Shown here: piece by piece, positions 53,215-61,941 of the stretch
Position numbering within the stretch: position 1 is the stretch's first letter
Layout of the letters: each line of letters starts with the position of its first letter
Source of the DNA: Magnetovibrio sp. PR-2
Lineage (GTDB): Bacteria; Pseudomonadota; Alphaproteobacteria; Rhodospirillales; Magnetovibrionaceae
NCBI RefSeq assembly: GCF_036689815.1
Contig: NZ_JBAHUR010000014.1
Coordinates: forward strand, 1 to 64,000
Reading direction: 5' to 3'
Length of the DNA: 64,000 bases
Program-made: the position numbers and the translations under genes
The notes under the pieces: generated by a model
Database searches by the model: none
What the model was told of the DNA's origin: nothing
The model's input: only the letters and a program-made list of their open reading frames with translations

Positions 53215-53760
53215 ATGAGTGGAAAAAGTTTTTTAAAGTTAATTGCTTTGGGTTTAGCCGGGGGTGGTTTGGTTGCATGTCAGACAGTTGCGCCAGTTCA
53301 AATCGACTTAGAGCGTGTTGAATTAATGCCTCATAGTGTTGCCAAAAAAATATTAGTAGACGCAAGAAAAGACCCTCTTTGGCGGGAGCGCGTATCTAAG
53401 GATCAAAATCGCCCATCAGGCGCTTGCTATTTTTTTGAAGAGGGTGTTATGGGCATCCTCCATGACGAAGGGAAAGGCAATTTTATTAATAATGATAAAC
53501 GCCCATACTCTGAACTAAGTGCTGTAATTGGACAATTTGAAGAAATAATGATTACTGACCTGAGGTATGGGCAGCAGATGCCATGCCGAGTTTCTGTGTG
53601 GAATCCCAAAAACCCTGACAGCAAGCGCCTTGTTGAAGAAATGGTGTCTGCAATGAAATCTCTAGGGGTAAGGATTAATCAAAAATCCACTTACTGCGGA
53701 TCCTATGTAAAATTTCATAGTACTGGTAATTACTTCATTGTGAATGAATGTAGTGATTAA
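53215..53760 (+). CDS. Lipoprotein, first of a pair
   Basis: 181 aa from ATG 53215 with GGGGG upstream; an earlier in-frame TTG at 53197 is rejected. Signal peptide II with lipobox GGLVAC (Cys 22). The start of the mature part (QIDLERVELMPHSVAKKIL) matches that of the next gene (KIDINRSQLMPVDVAKDVL), so the two are paralogues. A pair of Cys near the end (STYCGSY, VNECSD). Function unknown; location between caspase genes suggests an envelope partner. Confidence 0.7.
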   Translation: MSGKSFLKLIALGLAGGGLVACQTVAPVQIDLERVELMPHSVAKKILVDARKDPLWRERVSKDQNRPSGACYFFEEGVMGILHDEGKGNFINNDKRPYSELSAVIGQFEEIMITDLRYGQQMPCRVSVWNPKNPDSKRLVEEMVSAMKSLGVRINQKSTYCGSYVKFHSTGNYFIVNECSD

Positions 53761-53822
53761 GTGTGGCTGCTGCTTTGTGACTTACAGAAATTGAGAATTT
53801 TGAAGTATCTATGGAGGACGGA

Positions 53823-54236
53823 ATGCGCTTAAAAACTTTCTTAATCTTATCGAGTGTTTTATTGACTTTAACAGCATGTGGCACCCAAAAAATTGATATT
53901 AACAGAAGCCAGTTGATGCCTGTTGATGTCGCTAAAGACGTATTGACTCAATACTATGGTTCAGAGTGGGTAAAGTCTCCAACGCTTGAAAGTGATGGTC
54001 CAAGATGGTGCGAAAAAGGGAAGAAAAAATCGATATCCTATAGTGATATTAATGATGCCGTCTATGTGTATGGATACGGTTTTTCCATTTCGGATGCGGG
54101 AGAGGGATCAATTAAAATGGGCCTAAATTGCATTTATATGCACAAAGTAAATGTTAACGGAAAGCGTTTCCCGGATGTTGCGGCAGCTTTGACATCACTT
54201 GGTGCAAATATCCAAAGTGTGTATTGGGCTCGCTAG
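53823..54236 (+). CDS. Lipoprotein, second of the pair
   Basis: 137 aa from ATG 53823 (SD GGAGG). Lipobox LLTLTAC (Cys 19). Mature start KIDINRSQLMPVDVAKDVL resembles the gene before it. Shares a Trp-Cys motif (GPRWCEKGKK) and one later Cys (GLNCIYMHK). No known family recognised. It is 62 bp after the first lipoprotein and very probably arose by duplication. Confidence 0.7.
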   Translation: MRLKTFLILSSVLLTLTACGTQKIDINRSQLMPVDVAKDVLTQYYGSEWVKSPTLESDGPRWCEKGKKKSISYSDINDAVYVYGYGFSISDAGEGSIKMGLNCIYMHKVNVNGKRFPDVAAALTSLGANIQSVYWAR

Positions 54237-54339
54237 TAGCAATAGAATTTCATTTAGGGTCCTGATTCTCTTAAATCTTATAGCCGATCAAGGTCGAGGA
54301 ATGGAGTGCGGCAAGAAAGTTGTTCTCTTTTGCTAATTC

Positions 54340-54558
54340 GTGGCCCAACCCATCCAGATTTATCCGGGCAGTCCATGGGAAAATGGATTCAACGGAACGC
54401 TGCGGCGCGAAGTGCTGAATAGGGAATGGTTCTCAACCATCAAACAGGTCCAAGTGGTCATCAATACGTGGCTAAAACAGTACAATCACATACGCCCACA
54501 TCAGGCACTCAACATGAGACAGCCAGTACCGGAAATTCTTTTACAAGCTGGTACATAA
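54340..54558 (+). pseudogene. IS3-family orfB (integrase core) C-terminal remnant
   Basis: 72 codons matching the end of an IS3 transposase: PGSPWENGFNGTLRREVLN, NREWFSTIKQVQVVINTW, YNHIRPHQALNM. Residues of the usual ENGxxESFNG are lost in frame (ENGFNG), so the DDE Glu is missing. No orfA or terminal inverted repeat is attached. The orfA-like fragment at 48.6 kb lies in the opposite orientation. Confidence 0.8.
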
Positions 54559-54577
54559 GATGTGGGCTTTACAAGCT

Positions 54578-54607
54578 GATGATCTCTGCATGGTTACAGA
54601 GATCATC
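54578..54607. repeat. Perfect 11-bp hairpin after the IS3 remnant
   Basis: GATGATCTCTG, an 8-bp loop and CAGAGATCATC. It may terminate upstream transcription, though no T run follows. Confidence 0.55.
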
Positions 54608-54667
54608 ATCCCCTTTCAATTTTAACAGGCTTTTCGGATGATAACACCTCATGTTATGGTTGCGTTC

Positions 54668-54687
54668 TTCACGTTTTAAAACGTGAA
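54668..54687. promoter_or_regulatory. 20-bp perfect palindrome before the second caspase gene
   Basis: TTCACGTTTTAAAACGTGAA, 17 bp before the ATG at 54704 and just ahead of its GGGGGG SD. Position and symmetry fit an operator in the leader. Confidence 0.55.
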
Positions 54688-54703
54688 ATGCTCAGGGGGG
54701 CGT

Positions 54704-56686
54704 ATGCACCGATTTGTTGTTTTATGTGTAACGATTTTGTTGGTTTCGCTAACCGTCACAGCTCTGGCAACGGACTCTCGTGGTCTGTCGATAGAACTCC
54801 GTGCCTCGACGGCTGCCAATGCCCCCATTGCCCAAACTGTGCAGCTCTATTCCAAATCCTATGCCTTGGTTATCGGTAACGATGACTACACCAACGGTTG
54901 GCCACGTTTGTCCAATGCGGTGAAGGATGCGCGTTTGGTAGCAGAGGCTTTGGAAAAGCGCGGTTTCCTTGTTCAGTTTGAACAGGACTTGGATGCCCAG
55001 GCCTTGAAACGGGTGATGGAGGACTTTTTCATCGACCGCGGTGCAGACCCGAACGCACGTCTGTTCGTCTGGTATGCCGGGCATGGACACACGGAACGGG
55101 GCAATGGCTATTTGGTGCCTGCTGACGGACCATTGCCTCAGGCCAATACCAAGGGTTTCCGGCGCAAGGCCGTATCCATGCGCGAAATCGGGGCCATGGT
55201 GCGTGAAGCCGACGCCAAGCATGTCATGGCGGTGTTTGACAGTTGCTTTGCCGGCACCGTGTTCGAAGCCGCCCGCGCCGCGCCACCGCCCGCCATCACG
55301 CGGGTGACGACTGAGCCCGTGCGTCAATTTTTGACATCGGGCGACGCCGGACAAACGGTATCGGACGACGGCAAGTTCCGCCGTCTGTTTATTGAGGCCT
55401 TGGAAGGCAAACGCGCTGCCGACGCCAACGGCGACGGTTATTTGACCGCCAGTGAATTGGGCCTGCACCTCACCGACAGCGTGTCCAACTACACCTACAA
55501 CAAACAAACGCCCCGCTACGGCAAACTGCGGGACCCCGACTATGACCGGGGGGATTTTGTATTTCGTTTCGCATCCGTCTCGCCGTCCGCTCCAAAGGTG
55601 GCCTTGCCTGCGTCACCAACAGGAGGTGGGTTGAGTTTCGATGATTTGAATCAACAAGCCGACAAGCTAGAAGCCTCCAAACGAGAATGGGGCGCTTGGC
55701 AAAAGAAGATGAACAAGGATTACGACAAAGTCGTCGCCTATCTTGGTCGTGATGTGACGTTTGATTTAAAAAAGGCTGCGTTGGAACGGTTCGTGAAGGG
55801 GTATGAGACGGATAACCCTTACAGCGACAGCGACGAATCCCTGCGCCAAAATGCCAAGCGCCAACTGGCGGCCCTAGTTCCACCGAAGCGTCCCAAACCG
55901 ACCTCTCCGGTTCGCAAAACCGGGGGCGGTAACAACGCTGGCGAGGTTTTTCAGGACTGCCCAGACTGTCCTGAAATGGTGATTGTTCCTGCTGGCAGTT
56001 TCCGTATGGGTGATTTGAATGGTGATGGCGAAAGCAATGAAAGTCCCGTGCACACGGTAAACATTGGTTACAGTTTTGCGGTTGGGAAGTACGAAGTGAC
56101 GTTTGGCGAGTGGGACGCTTGTGTGAGGGACGGCGGTTGTGAAGGTGGCGGAGACGCAAAGAACAAGCGCCCCGCGCATGATGAAGGCTGGGGCCGAGGT
56201 TCCCGTCCGGTAACTAATGTGAGTTGGAACGATGCGCAGAAGTATGTGAAGTGGTTAAGCCGGAAGACAGGCAAGCGTTACCGTCTTCTCTCTGAATCGG
56301 AATGGGAATATGTTGCTCGAGCTGGAACGCATACCAAATATCATTGGGGCAACGTCATTGGTAAAAACAATGCTAATTGTGACGGTTGCGGCAGCCGCTG
56401 GGACAATGCCAGAACAGCTCCTGTTGGTAGTTTTCAACCTAATGCGTTTGGCCTACACGACACTTTGGGAAATGTCTGGGAATGGATTCAGGACTGCTAC
56501 GTTGACAATTATAGAAGTGTACCAACTGATGGTAGAGCTATGGAGAAAAAAGGATCGTGTGATCGTGTTGGTCGTGGGGGTGGGTGGAGTATCTCTCCAT
56601 CGGAATTTAATTCGGCCTATCGTGGTTGGCTTAACCCTAAAACACGGTTTAGCGGCATAGGCATCCGTCTCGCCAGAGACCTATGA
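54704..56686 (+). CDS. Exported caspase fused to formylglycine-generating-enzyme-like domain
   Basis: 660 aa from ATG 54704 (SD GGGGGG); ATG 54683 is in frame but lacks an SD. Signal peptide ends about TALATD. Caspase p20: YALVIGNDDYTNGWPRLSNA, His in VWYAGHGHT, Cys in VFDSCFAGT; an EF-hand-like DANGDGYLTASELG lies at about aa 245. A helical linker (about 310-400) almost matches that of the third caspase. The C-terminal FGE-sulfatase domain (about 425-660) runs from VIVPAGSFRMGDLNGDGE to VGRGGGWSISPSEFNSAYRG and GIGIRLARDL. In such fusions this domain usually serves binding or sensing. Second of three caspases. Confidence 0.85.
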   Translation: MHRFVVLCVTILLVSLTVTALATDSRGLSIELRASTAANAPIAQTVQLYSKSYALVIGNDDYTNGWPRLSNAVKDARLVAEALEKRGFLVQFEQDLDAQALKRVMEDFFIDRGADPNARLFVWYAGHGHTERGNGYLVPADGPLPQANTKGFRRKAVSMREIGAMVREADAKHVMAVFDSCFAGTVFEAARAAPPPAITRVTTEPVRQFLTSGDAGQTVSDDGKFRRLFIEALEGKRAADANGDGYLTASELGLHLTDSVSNYTYNKQTPRYGKLRDPDYDRGDFVFRFASVSPSAPKVALPASPTGGGLSFDDLNQQADKLEASKREWGAWQKKMNKDYDKVVAYLGRDVTFDLKKAALERFVKGYETDNPYSDSDESLRQNAKRQLAALVPPKRPKPTSPVRKTGGGNNAGEVFQDCPDCPEMVIVPAGSFRMGDLNGDGESNESPVHTVNIGYSFAVGKYEVTFGEWDACVRDGGCEGGGDAKNKRPAHDEGWGRGSRPVTNVSWNDAQKYVKWLSRKTGKRYRLLSESEWEYVARAGTHTKYHWGNVIGKNNANCDGCGSRWDNARTAPVGSFQPNAFGLHDTLGNVWEWIQDCYVDNYRSVPTDGRAMEKKGSCDRVGRGGGWSISPSEFNSAYRGWLNPKTRFSGIGIRLARDL

Positions 56687-56859
56687 ACCTGATCTTATCT
56701 GGCTCTGCATTATTCTGGACCATGAGGTCCACGCAAGCCAAATCATCACGCCCTATTGTGATTTAGTCATTAGAGGTTGTCTGAGAGATATCCAAAAACG
56801 TGTTTACGTTCTCCATATCCACTGCAGTCAAACACCGAGATATGAAGAGGGAAGTTAGC

Positions 56860-57771
56860 ATGCGTCCCGTACTTGCCGCCTTTTTAATGTTATTCACTGC
56901 CGCGTGCGCCAACTCGCACGGAGCCTCTACGTCTTCGGCTTCGGGAGACGGTTGGGCGAACGGGCCCACGGGCCGTGCCGGGCCGAACATTTTGATTTTG
57001 GGTCAAGACGGCGATCCACAATCGGTGGCGCGCAATAATTCCGCGTTTGGCCGGGTGTTGAATGCCGTGTCCAACGAATTGCATGACGAAGGTTTTCGCG
57101 TTTACGACGAAACCACTTTGACCATCGATACACATATGCAGCATCGCATGCGGCGTATGGATGCCGAGGTGATTGGCATCGCCCGGTCCATCAAACACAC
57201 GCCCATTGACGTTGCGGTTTTGTACACCCTCTATGCCCATGGTCAGGACCGGGCCTATGCTCAAAAAATGGACGTGCGTGTGATGGGGCGTTTGATTGCG
57301 GTGCGAACCGGTGAACGGATCGGCAATTTCGAAGCTGCCCTGCCCACACCCATCGCCATTTCCCCCGATTGTGACGGTGCCTGTATGGATGAAGCCCTAG
57401 GCGATCATGCCCATGAACTGGCTCAAGAGCTAGGTGCAGTGTTGGCCGCGCGCATTCGGGCGCATGTGAGCGGAAGTCCTCGCGTTTCGGCTGAGCAATC
57501 GCCGAAAATAGGCTTGCCCACTTCGTATACTCTGACGTTTGAAGGCTTTAGCGCACAAGATATCGACCGAATTGAGCACGATTTGACGCAATTGGAGGGC
57601 TATGCTCACCACCGGTTGCTGCGTTCGGGCTATCAACTCGTGGTGTATTGGTACGAAACGGCGGGCAAAGAGGCCTATCTGACCCGTGCCCTACAGCAGG
57701 TGGTTGAGGACACTGACAATTCTGCTAGGTTGACTTTCAACGGTTCTGCCTTTCATATTGTCAATTATTGA
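56860..57771 (+). CDS. Exported protein, CsgG-like-fold candidate, first paralogue
   Basis: 303 aa from ATG 56860, with AGAGGGAAG upstream; ATG 56842 is an alternative. Signal peptide with LFTAACA, possibly a lipobox. After a Gly/Ser spacer come NILILGQDGDPQSVARNNSA, LNAVSNELHDEGFRVYDE, DVAVLYTLYAH and RLIAVRTGERIGNF. The layout (a strand, then a Ser/Asn-rich helix, then a 'DEGFxVYDE' strand) recalls CsgG/LPP20-type proteins, but this is weak. A clear paralogue follows. It may assist an envelope pore or curli-like system. Confidence 0.65.
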   Translation: MRPVLAAFLMLFTAACANSHGASTSSASGDGWANGPTGRAGPNILILGQDGDPQSVARNNSAFGRVLNAVSNELHDEGFRVYDETTLTIDTHMQHRMRRMDAEVIGIARSIKHTPIDVAVLYTLYAHGQDRAYAQKMDVRVMGRLIAVRTGERIGNFEAALPTPIAISPDCDGACMDEALGDHAHELAQELGAVLAARIRAHVSGSPRVSAEQSPKIGLPTSYTLTFEGFSAQDIDRIEHDLTQLEGYAHHRLLRSGYQLVVYWYETAGKEAYLTRALQQVVEDTDNSARLTFNGSAFHIVNY

Positions 57772-57932
57772 GGTTCGGGAAGGTGTTACGGGGCAGAATC
57801 CAGGGGATTTGTCACAGATACAAATACAATTATTGGCTGCCTGAAGGGGATGTCGGAAAAAAGCCAGCTTGTCTCCTCCATTCCCATATTGAATGATGAC
57901 ACAACAGCTTTGCTGAGAAGAGGAACAATACC

Positions 57933-58832
57933 ATGCAATCGATTAAAGCAATTATGACGGCAGGCGCCATCGCCATGGGGATTTCGTCGTTTGCGGCCAT
58001 TCCGGCAGCTTTTGCCGGTGAACAGCCCAACGTTATGATCATGGGCGAAGACGCCGACAAAGATACCGTGCCGCGCAATTCGCGGGTGTTCAAACGCGTT
58101 GTTGATGCCTTGGCGAACGAGCTGCACAACGAAGGTTTCGATGTCTATGACGAAGTCTCGTTGACCATGGACGATTTCGCCCAAGGCCGCACCCGGCGCA
58201 CGGATGTGGAAATCATCGATATTGCGCGCTCGGTGAAAACCGCGCCCATCGATGTCGCAACCATTTTTGCGATTTATCCGAAAATTAAGAAAACGGCTTA
58301 CACCACCAAAGTGGAAGCGCGCATCACGGGACGTTTGCTGAACGTTAAATCCGGCCAGCGCCTGGGCAACTTCGAGGTCATGTCTGCCATGCCGGACAAT
58401 GCCCCTGTGGAATGTGATCGCGAATGCATCTTGGAAGTCTTCGGGGACAACGCCAAAATTCTGGCTCAAGATTTGGGTGTCGTTCTGGCGACCAAGCTGG
58501 ATGCGCAGTCCCCGGTTTCGGGTGGAGCTGCGATGGGGACCGGTGAAGGCGGCATGTCGATGGCCTATAGCCTGACGTTCTCTGGTTTTTCACCGGATGA
58601 AATCACATCCATTGAAGAATACATTGTGGCGTTCAGCGGCTATCACCACCATCGCCCTTTGTCGAGCTCCATGCGCACCAATGAATACTGGTATGAAACC
58701 AACAGCGAAAGTGCGCGTTTGAACCGCAACCTGCGCCGTATGATGGATCATTTAGGTGTACAAGGTCGTGTGGTGTTCGCCGGCAATAAATTTAGCGTCG
58801 AAAAAATCGCCACGGTCCGCAAACAACGCTAA
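57933..58832 (+). CDS. Exported protein, second paralogue of the pair
   Basis: 299 aa, ATG with AGAGGAACA upstream. Signal peptide ends AAFAGEQ. The core matches the previous gene: NVMIMGEDADKDTVPRNSR, VDALANELHNEGFDVYDEVS, IDVATIFAIYPKIKK, RLLNVKSGQRLGNFEVMSA. Two Cys (ECDRECILE) align with the CDGACM of its paralogue. A strong terminator follows, so the pair ends a transcript. Function unknown. Confidence 0.65.
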   Translation: MQSIKAIMTAGAIAMGISSFAAIPAAFAGEQPNVMIMGEDADKDTVPRNSRVFKRVVDALANELHNEGFDVYDEVSLTMDDFAQGRTRRTDVEIIDIARSVKTAPIDVATIFAIYPKIKKTAYTTKVEARITGRLLNVKSGQRLGNFEVMSAMPDNAPVECDRECILEVFGDNAKILAQDLGVVLATKLDAQSPVSGGAAMGTGEGGMSMAYSLTFSGFSPDEITSIEEYIVAFSGYHHHRPLSSSMRTNEYWYETNSESARLNRNLRRMMDHLGVQGRVVFAGNKFSVEKIATVRKQR

Positions 58833-58865
58833 CGGTTTTGCCGATAGGCGAGAACCGAGACAAAG

Positions 58866-58914
58866 AATGCCGGGATCGTGATGGGCTTCGCCAATCTGAC
58901 CCCGGCATTTTTTT
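58866..58914 (+). terminator. Intrinsic terminator
   Basis: AATGCCGGG pairs with CCCGGCATT, followed by TTTTT. It lies 34 bp after the second paralogue and separates it from the OmpA gene. Confidence 0.85.
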
Positions 58915-58934
58915 GAAATTCAAGAGAGAGTGTT

Positions 58935-59528
58935 ATGCGTAATTTTTACACTGGAATAACAGCAGCCTTGGTGTTGGGTGTTTTGGCCTTTGGACAGGCC
59001 GTCCCCGTACTTGCGTCGGATGAGATGGAACCGCAAGCACGTGTGAAAAGCTTCAACGACATTGTACGTTCTCTCGCTCCCATCGCCGGTCAAACGGAAG
59101 CCAATGGATCTGTTGATTTGGAAATTCCGTTTGCTTTAAACAGCGCAGAGCTTTTGCCCGGTGCCTTGGCGCAGTTGGAGGCGCTGGCCGCAGCACTGGA
59201 AACGGGTGAATTGGCGGCGCATCGTTTTCAAATCATTGGTCATACGGACGCCAGTGGGGCTGCTGAATACAATCGTCAACTCTCCGCCAAACGCGCCGAT
59301 GCGGTTAAGGCCTTCCTCACGGGCGAACATAAAATCGCCGAAGATCGCTTGAGCACAAAAGGCATGGGTGAGGATCAATTGAAAAACGCATTGAGCCCGG
59401 AAGCGGCTGACAATCGTCGGGTAGAGGTTATCCTTATCCCCTTAACCGGAGAAGACGTCGATAAAACGCCCCTTCCGTCCGACGGCGTAGAAGTCCGTTC
59501 GGATGGGACCGTGAAGGTTCAGTGGTGA
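58935..59528 (+). CDS. OmpA-family periplasmic/outer-membrane protein
   Basis: 197 aa, SD GAGAGAG. Signal peptide ends PVLASDE. The OmpA C-terminal domain (about aa 55-170) shows VDLEIPFALNSAELLPGALA, FQIIGHTDASGAAEYNRQLS, RADAVKAFL, and NRRVEVIL. It binds diaminopimelate in peptidoglycan; there is no N-terminal beta barrel. The third caspase gene begins about 12 bp later, so the two are co-transcribed. Confidence 0.85.
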   Translation: MRNFYTGITAALVLGVLAFGQAVPVLASDEMEPQARVKSFNDIVRSLAPIAGQTEANGSVDLEIPFALNSAELLPGALAQLEALAAALETGELAAHRFQIIGHTDASGAAEYNRQLSAKRADAVKAFLTGEHKIAEDRLSTKGMGEDQLKNALSPEAADNRRVEVILIPLTGEDVDKTPLPSDGVEVRSDGTVKVQW

Positions 59529-59540
59529 GGTTGATAGTTG

Positions 59541-60875
59541 ATGATGCGCATCGGGGTAATCTTACTGGTTGGTTTGTTGGCGTTTCCTATCGCTGTGCAG
59601 GCCAGATCGCGCGGCTTGTCCGTTGAGCTTCGCACATCCGAAACAGCAAACGCGCCTCTCGCAAAAACCGTCAAACTGTACCAACGTTCATACGCCTTGG
59701 TGATCGGCAACGATGACTACACCAACGGCTGGCCCCGCTTATCCAATGCCGTAAAAGATGCCCAGGATGTGGCGGAGGCTTTGGGTAATATGGGCTTTGA
59801 CGTCACCCTCAAAACGGATTTGAATAGCCGTCAGTTGGTGACCGTGTTGGAAGATTTCATCTATTCCAAAGGCGCCGATAAAGAGGCCCGATTGTTTTTA
59901 TGGTATGCGGGCCACGGCCATACTTTAAACGGAGAAGGCTATCTCGTCCCCACCGACGCCCCTCGCCCAAAGGCCGGGGCTAAATTTAAACGCAAAGCTT
60001 TATCCATCCGCCGATTTGGCGAGTACATGCGTGATGCCGAATCAAAACACGTGTTCACAATCTTTGATTCATGTTTTGCCGGAACCGTATTCGACAGCGC
60101 CCGCGCCATGCCGCCGGAAGCTATCACACGCGCGACGACTTTCCCGGTGCGACAATTTTTAACGTCCGGTGATGCTGACCAGGAAGTTTCCGACAATGGT
60201 GACTTTGCAGAACTTTTTATTCGTGCGGTGAAGGGGGATGAGCGCGCAGATGCAAACGGCGATGGGTATGTCACCGCCAGCGAGTTGGGTTTATTTTTGA
60301 CGGACCGGGTCACCAACCTGACACGGTCCCGCCAAACACCCAAATACGGCAAGTTGTTAGATAAGGATTATGACCGGGGGGATTTCGTCTTTCGGTTAGC
60401 TTCGGCTTCACCGTCTGCACCAAAAGTTTCCCTACCGTCGTCGCCAACAGGCGGTGGAGTGAATTTTGATGATTTGGAACAACAGGCAGATAAGCTTGAG
60501 GAATCAAAACGCGAGTGGTCAGCCTGGCAGAAAAAGATGAACAAAGATTATGACAAAGTCATTGCCTACCTTGATCGTGACGTACCGTTTGATTTGAAAA
60601 AAGCAGCGTTAGAACGGTTTGTAAAGGGGTACGATACTGACAACCCCTATAGTGATCAGGATGACATTATTCGATCAAAACTGAAGCACCAACTCAGCCA
60701 GATATACCAAAACAACAAGTTCGTAAATGCTGATAGTACACCCAAAAAAATGGGCGATAAAAGGTGTTACGATGTTGTTGAAGTCGCTGAAATAAACGGT
60801 AAAGAGATAAGGCAAGAATCCACATTTTGCCAACAACCAGATGGATCTATGGTTAAGGTGAAGAATATTAAATAG
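59541..60875 (+). CDS. Exported caspase-fold protease with short unique tail
   Basis: 444 aa from ATG 59541; TTG 59538 and ATG 59544 are alternatives. Signal peptide ends AVQARS. Caspase: YALVIGNDDYTNGWPRLSNA, His in LWYAGHGHT, Cys in IFDSCFAGT, and EF-hand-like DANGDGYVTASELG. The linker (SPSAPKVSLPSSPTGGG, WQKKMNKDYDKVIAYLDRDV) nearly repeats that of the second caspase, showing recent duplication. The tail (DKRCYDVVEVAEINGKEIRQ, with one more Cys) is short and unlike the FGE domain. Third caspase; sits behind an OmpA-type protein. Confidence 0.85.
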   Translation: MMRIGVILLVGLLAFPIAVQARSRGLSVELRTSETANAPLAKTVKLYQRSYALVIGNDDYTNGWPRLSNAVKDAQDVAEALGNMGFDVTLKTDLNSRQLVTVLEDFIYSKGADKEARLFLWYAGHGHTLNGEGYLVPTDAPRPKAGAKFKRKALSIRRFGEYMRDAESKHVFTIFDSCFAGTVFDSARAMPPEAITRATTFPVRQFLTSGDADQEVSDNGDFAELFIRAVKGDERADANGDGYVTASELGLFLTDRVTNLTRSRQTPKYGKLLDKDYDRGDFVFRLASASPSAPKVSLPSSPTGGGVNFDDLEQQADKLEESKREWSAWQKKMNKDYDKVIAYLDRDVPFDLKKAALERFVKGYDTDNPYSDQDDIIRSKLKHQLSQIYQNNKFVNADSTPKKMGDKRCYDVVEVAEINGKEIRQESTFCQQPDGSMVKVKNIK

Positions 60876-60937
60876 TACGCTCTACACCCTACATACCCAT
60901 TGATGAATTTTACAATATCATCAATGGAGAGATAGCT

Positions 60938-61152
60938 ATGTCCCATACCGTCCCAAACTGAATATGGAAGAAATTCTCAGTTCCATCCGGCGATTTTTGT
61001 TGATGATGAGACACCTTCCTCAACAAATGAAAATGCCTATAACATTGACGGTCAGTTCCTGAGAGCAAAGAACAGGAAATGCCTCTCTGCTGTCATAACA
61101 TCATTAAATTCAAACATGCTGCAGTTGATGGATTTAGATGGGCAGACCTAAC
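60938..61152 (+). pseudogene. PopZ (DUF2497)-like remnant with frameshifts
   Basis: ATG 60938 reads SHTVPN then stops. One frame on, NMEEILSSIRRF follows (the PopZ MEEILxSIRRI motif), and another frame gives IFVDDETPSSTNENAYNIDG and ends DLDGQT at TAA 61152. At least two frameshifts and a missing body make it inactive. PopZ organises the cell pole; an intact copy must lie elsewhere. Confidence 0.7.
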
Positions 61153-61268
61153 AATAGCTTCCTAAATACATGAAGCCAGATCTTATCTCCAATAATTTTA
61201 TAGCCGATGCCTAAATTGCATTTGCGTCCTCCATACCCGTTATAGAACAAAGTTATGTGGGGTGAATT

Positions 61269-61811
61269 ATGGGAATGCAGATAAGAGAACTTACAAAGCA
61301 ATTGCACCGAGCGGAAGTAATTGAGCAATGCTGGAATATATTGGCAAAAGCTTGCACGAGGGAGGGATTATTGTTCGCCAACATGTTCTGGCGCGGCAGG
61401 GTATATACACAGTATCCACCGAATTTTCAGACCAGCTTAACTCACCCTCACCAGCACACGGTTTTCACATTTGGGCACGGCACTAAAGATGTTTTGAATG
61501 TCACCATTGGTGATGGACGTCAGCGCAATTATTCAGCATTAAATCTCGATTTTGATGTTTGGAACGAAGTTGTTGAGGCCTTGTATCATCGTCTCGTTGA
61601 GATTGGTGAAACACAAGATTTAACACCGCGTGAACTGCAATGCTTGCACCTGATTGCTCAAGGCAACACCAGCAAAGACATTTCCGAAATCATCGGCATC
61701 TCTTTACCTGGTGTGAATTTTCACGTCCGCAATGCAACCCATAAACTCAATGCAAAAAGCCGAACACATGCTGTGGCACTTGCTATGGCCGCAGGGATTA
61801 TTGGACTTTAG
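61269..61811 (+). CDS. LuxR-type HTH transcriptional regulator
   Basis: 180 aa, SD GGGGTG. The N-terminal part (about aa 1-110) has no known autoinducer-binding motif. The GerE/LuxR HTH is at about 115-178: LTPRELQCLHLIAQGNTSKD, ISEIIGISLPGVNFHVRNAT, KLNAKSRTHAVALAM. It follows the caspase cluster on the same strand and could regulate it; there is no direct evidence. Confidence 0.85.
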   Translation: MGMQIRELTKQLHRAEVIEQCWNILAKACTREGLLFANMFWRGRVYTQYPPNFQTSLTHPHQHTVFTFGHGTKDVLNVTIGDGRQRNYSALNLDFDVWNEVVEALYHRLVEIGETQDLTPRELQCLHLIAQGNTSKDISEIIGISLPGVNFHVRNATHKLNAKSRTHAVALAMAAGIIGL

Positions 61812-61941
61812 CGATTTTTCTGTGGGCGGCGTGCTAAAAGTCGTCCCGTTTCCTCCATACCTCAACATAACCGGAACAGTTATTGATCGTTTACGCGATG
61901 TATGAATGAAAAGGGCATGGAGCCCAGAAGGAGTGAAGATA

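Noticed and set aside
53076-53321. Hydrophobic ORF overlapping the first lipoprotein gene
   Set aside because: It overlaps the better-supported lipoprotein frame, which has an SD and a lipobox.
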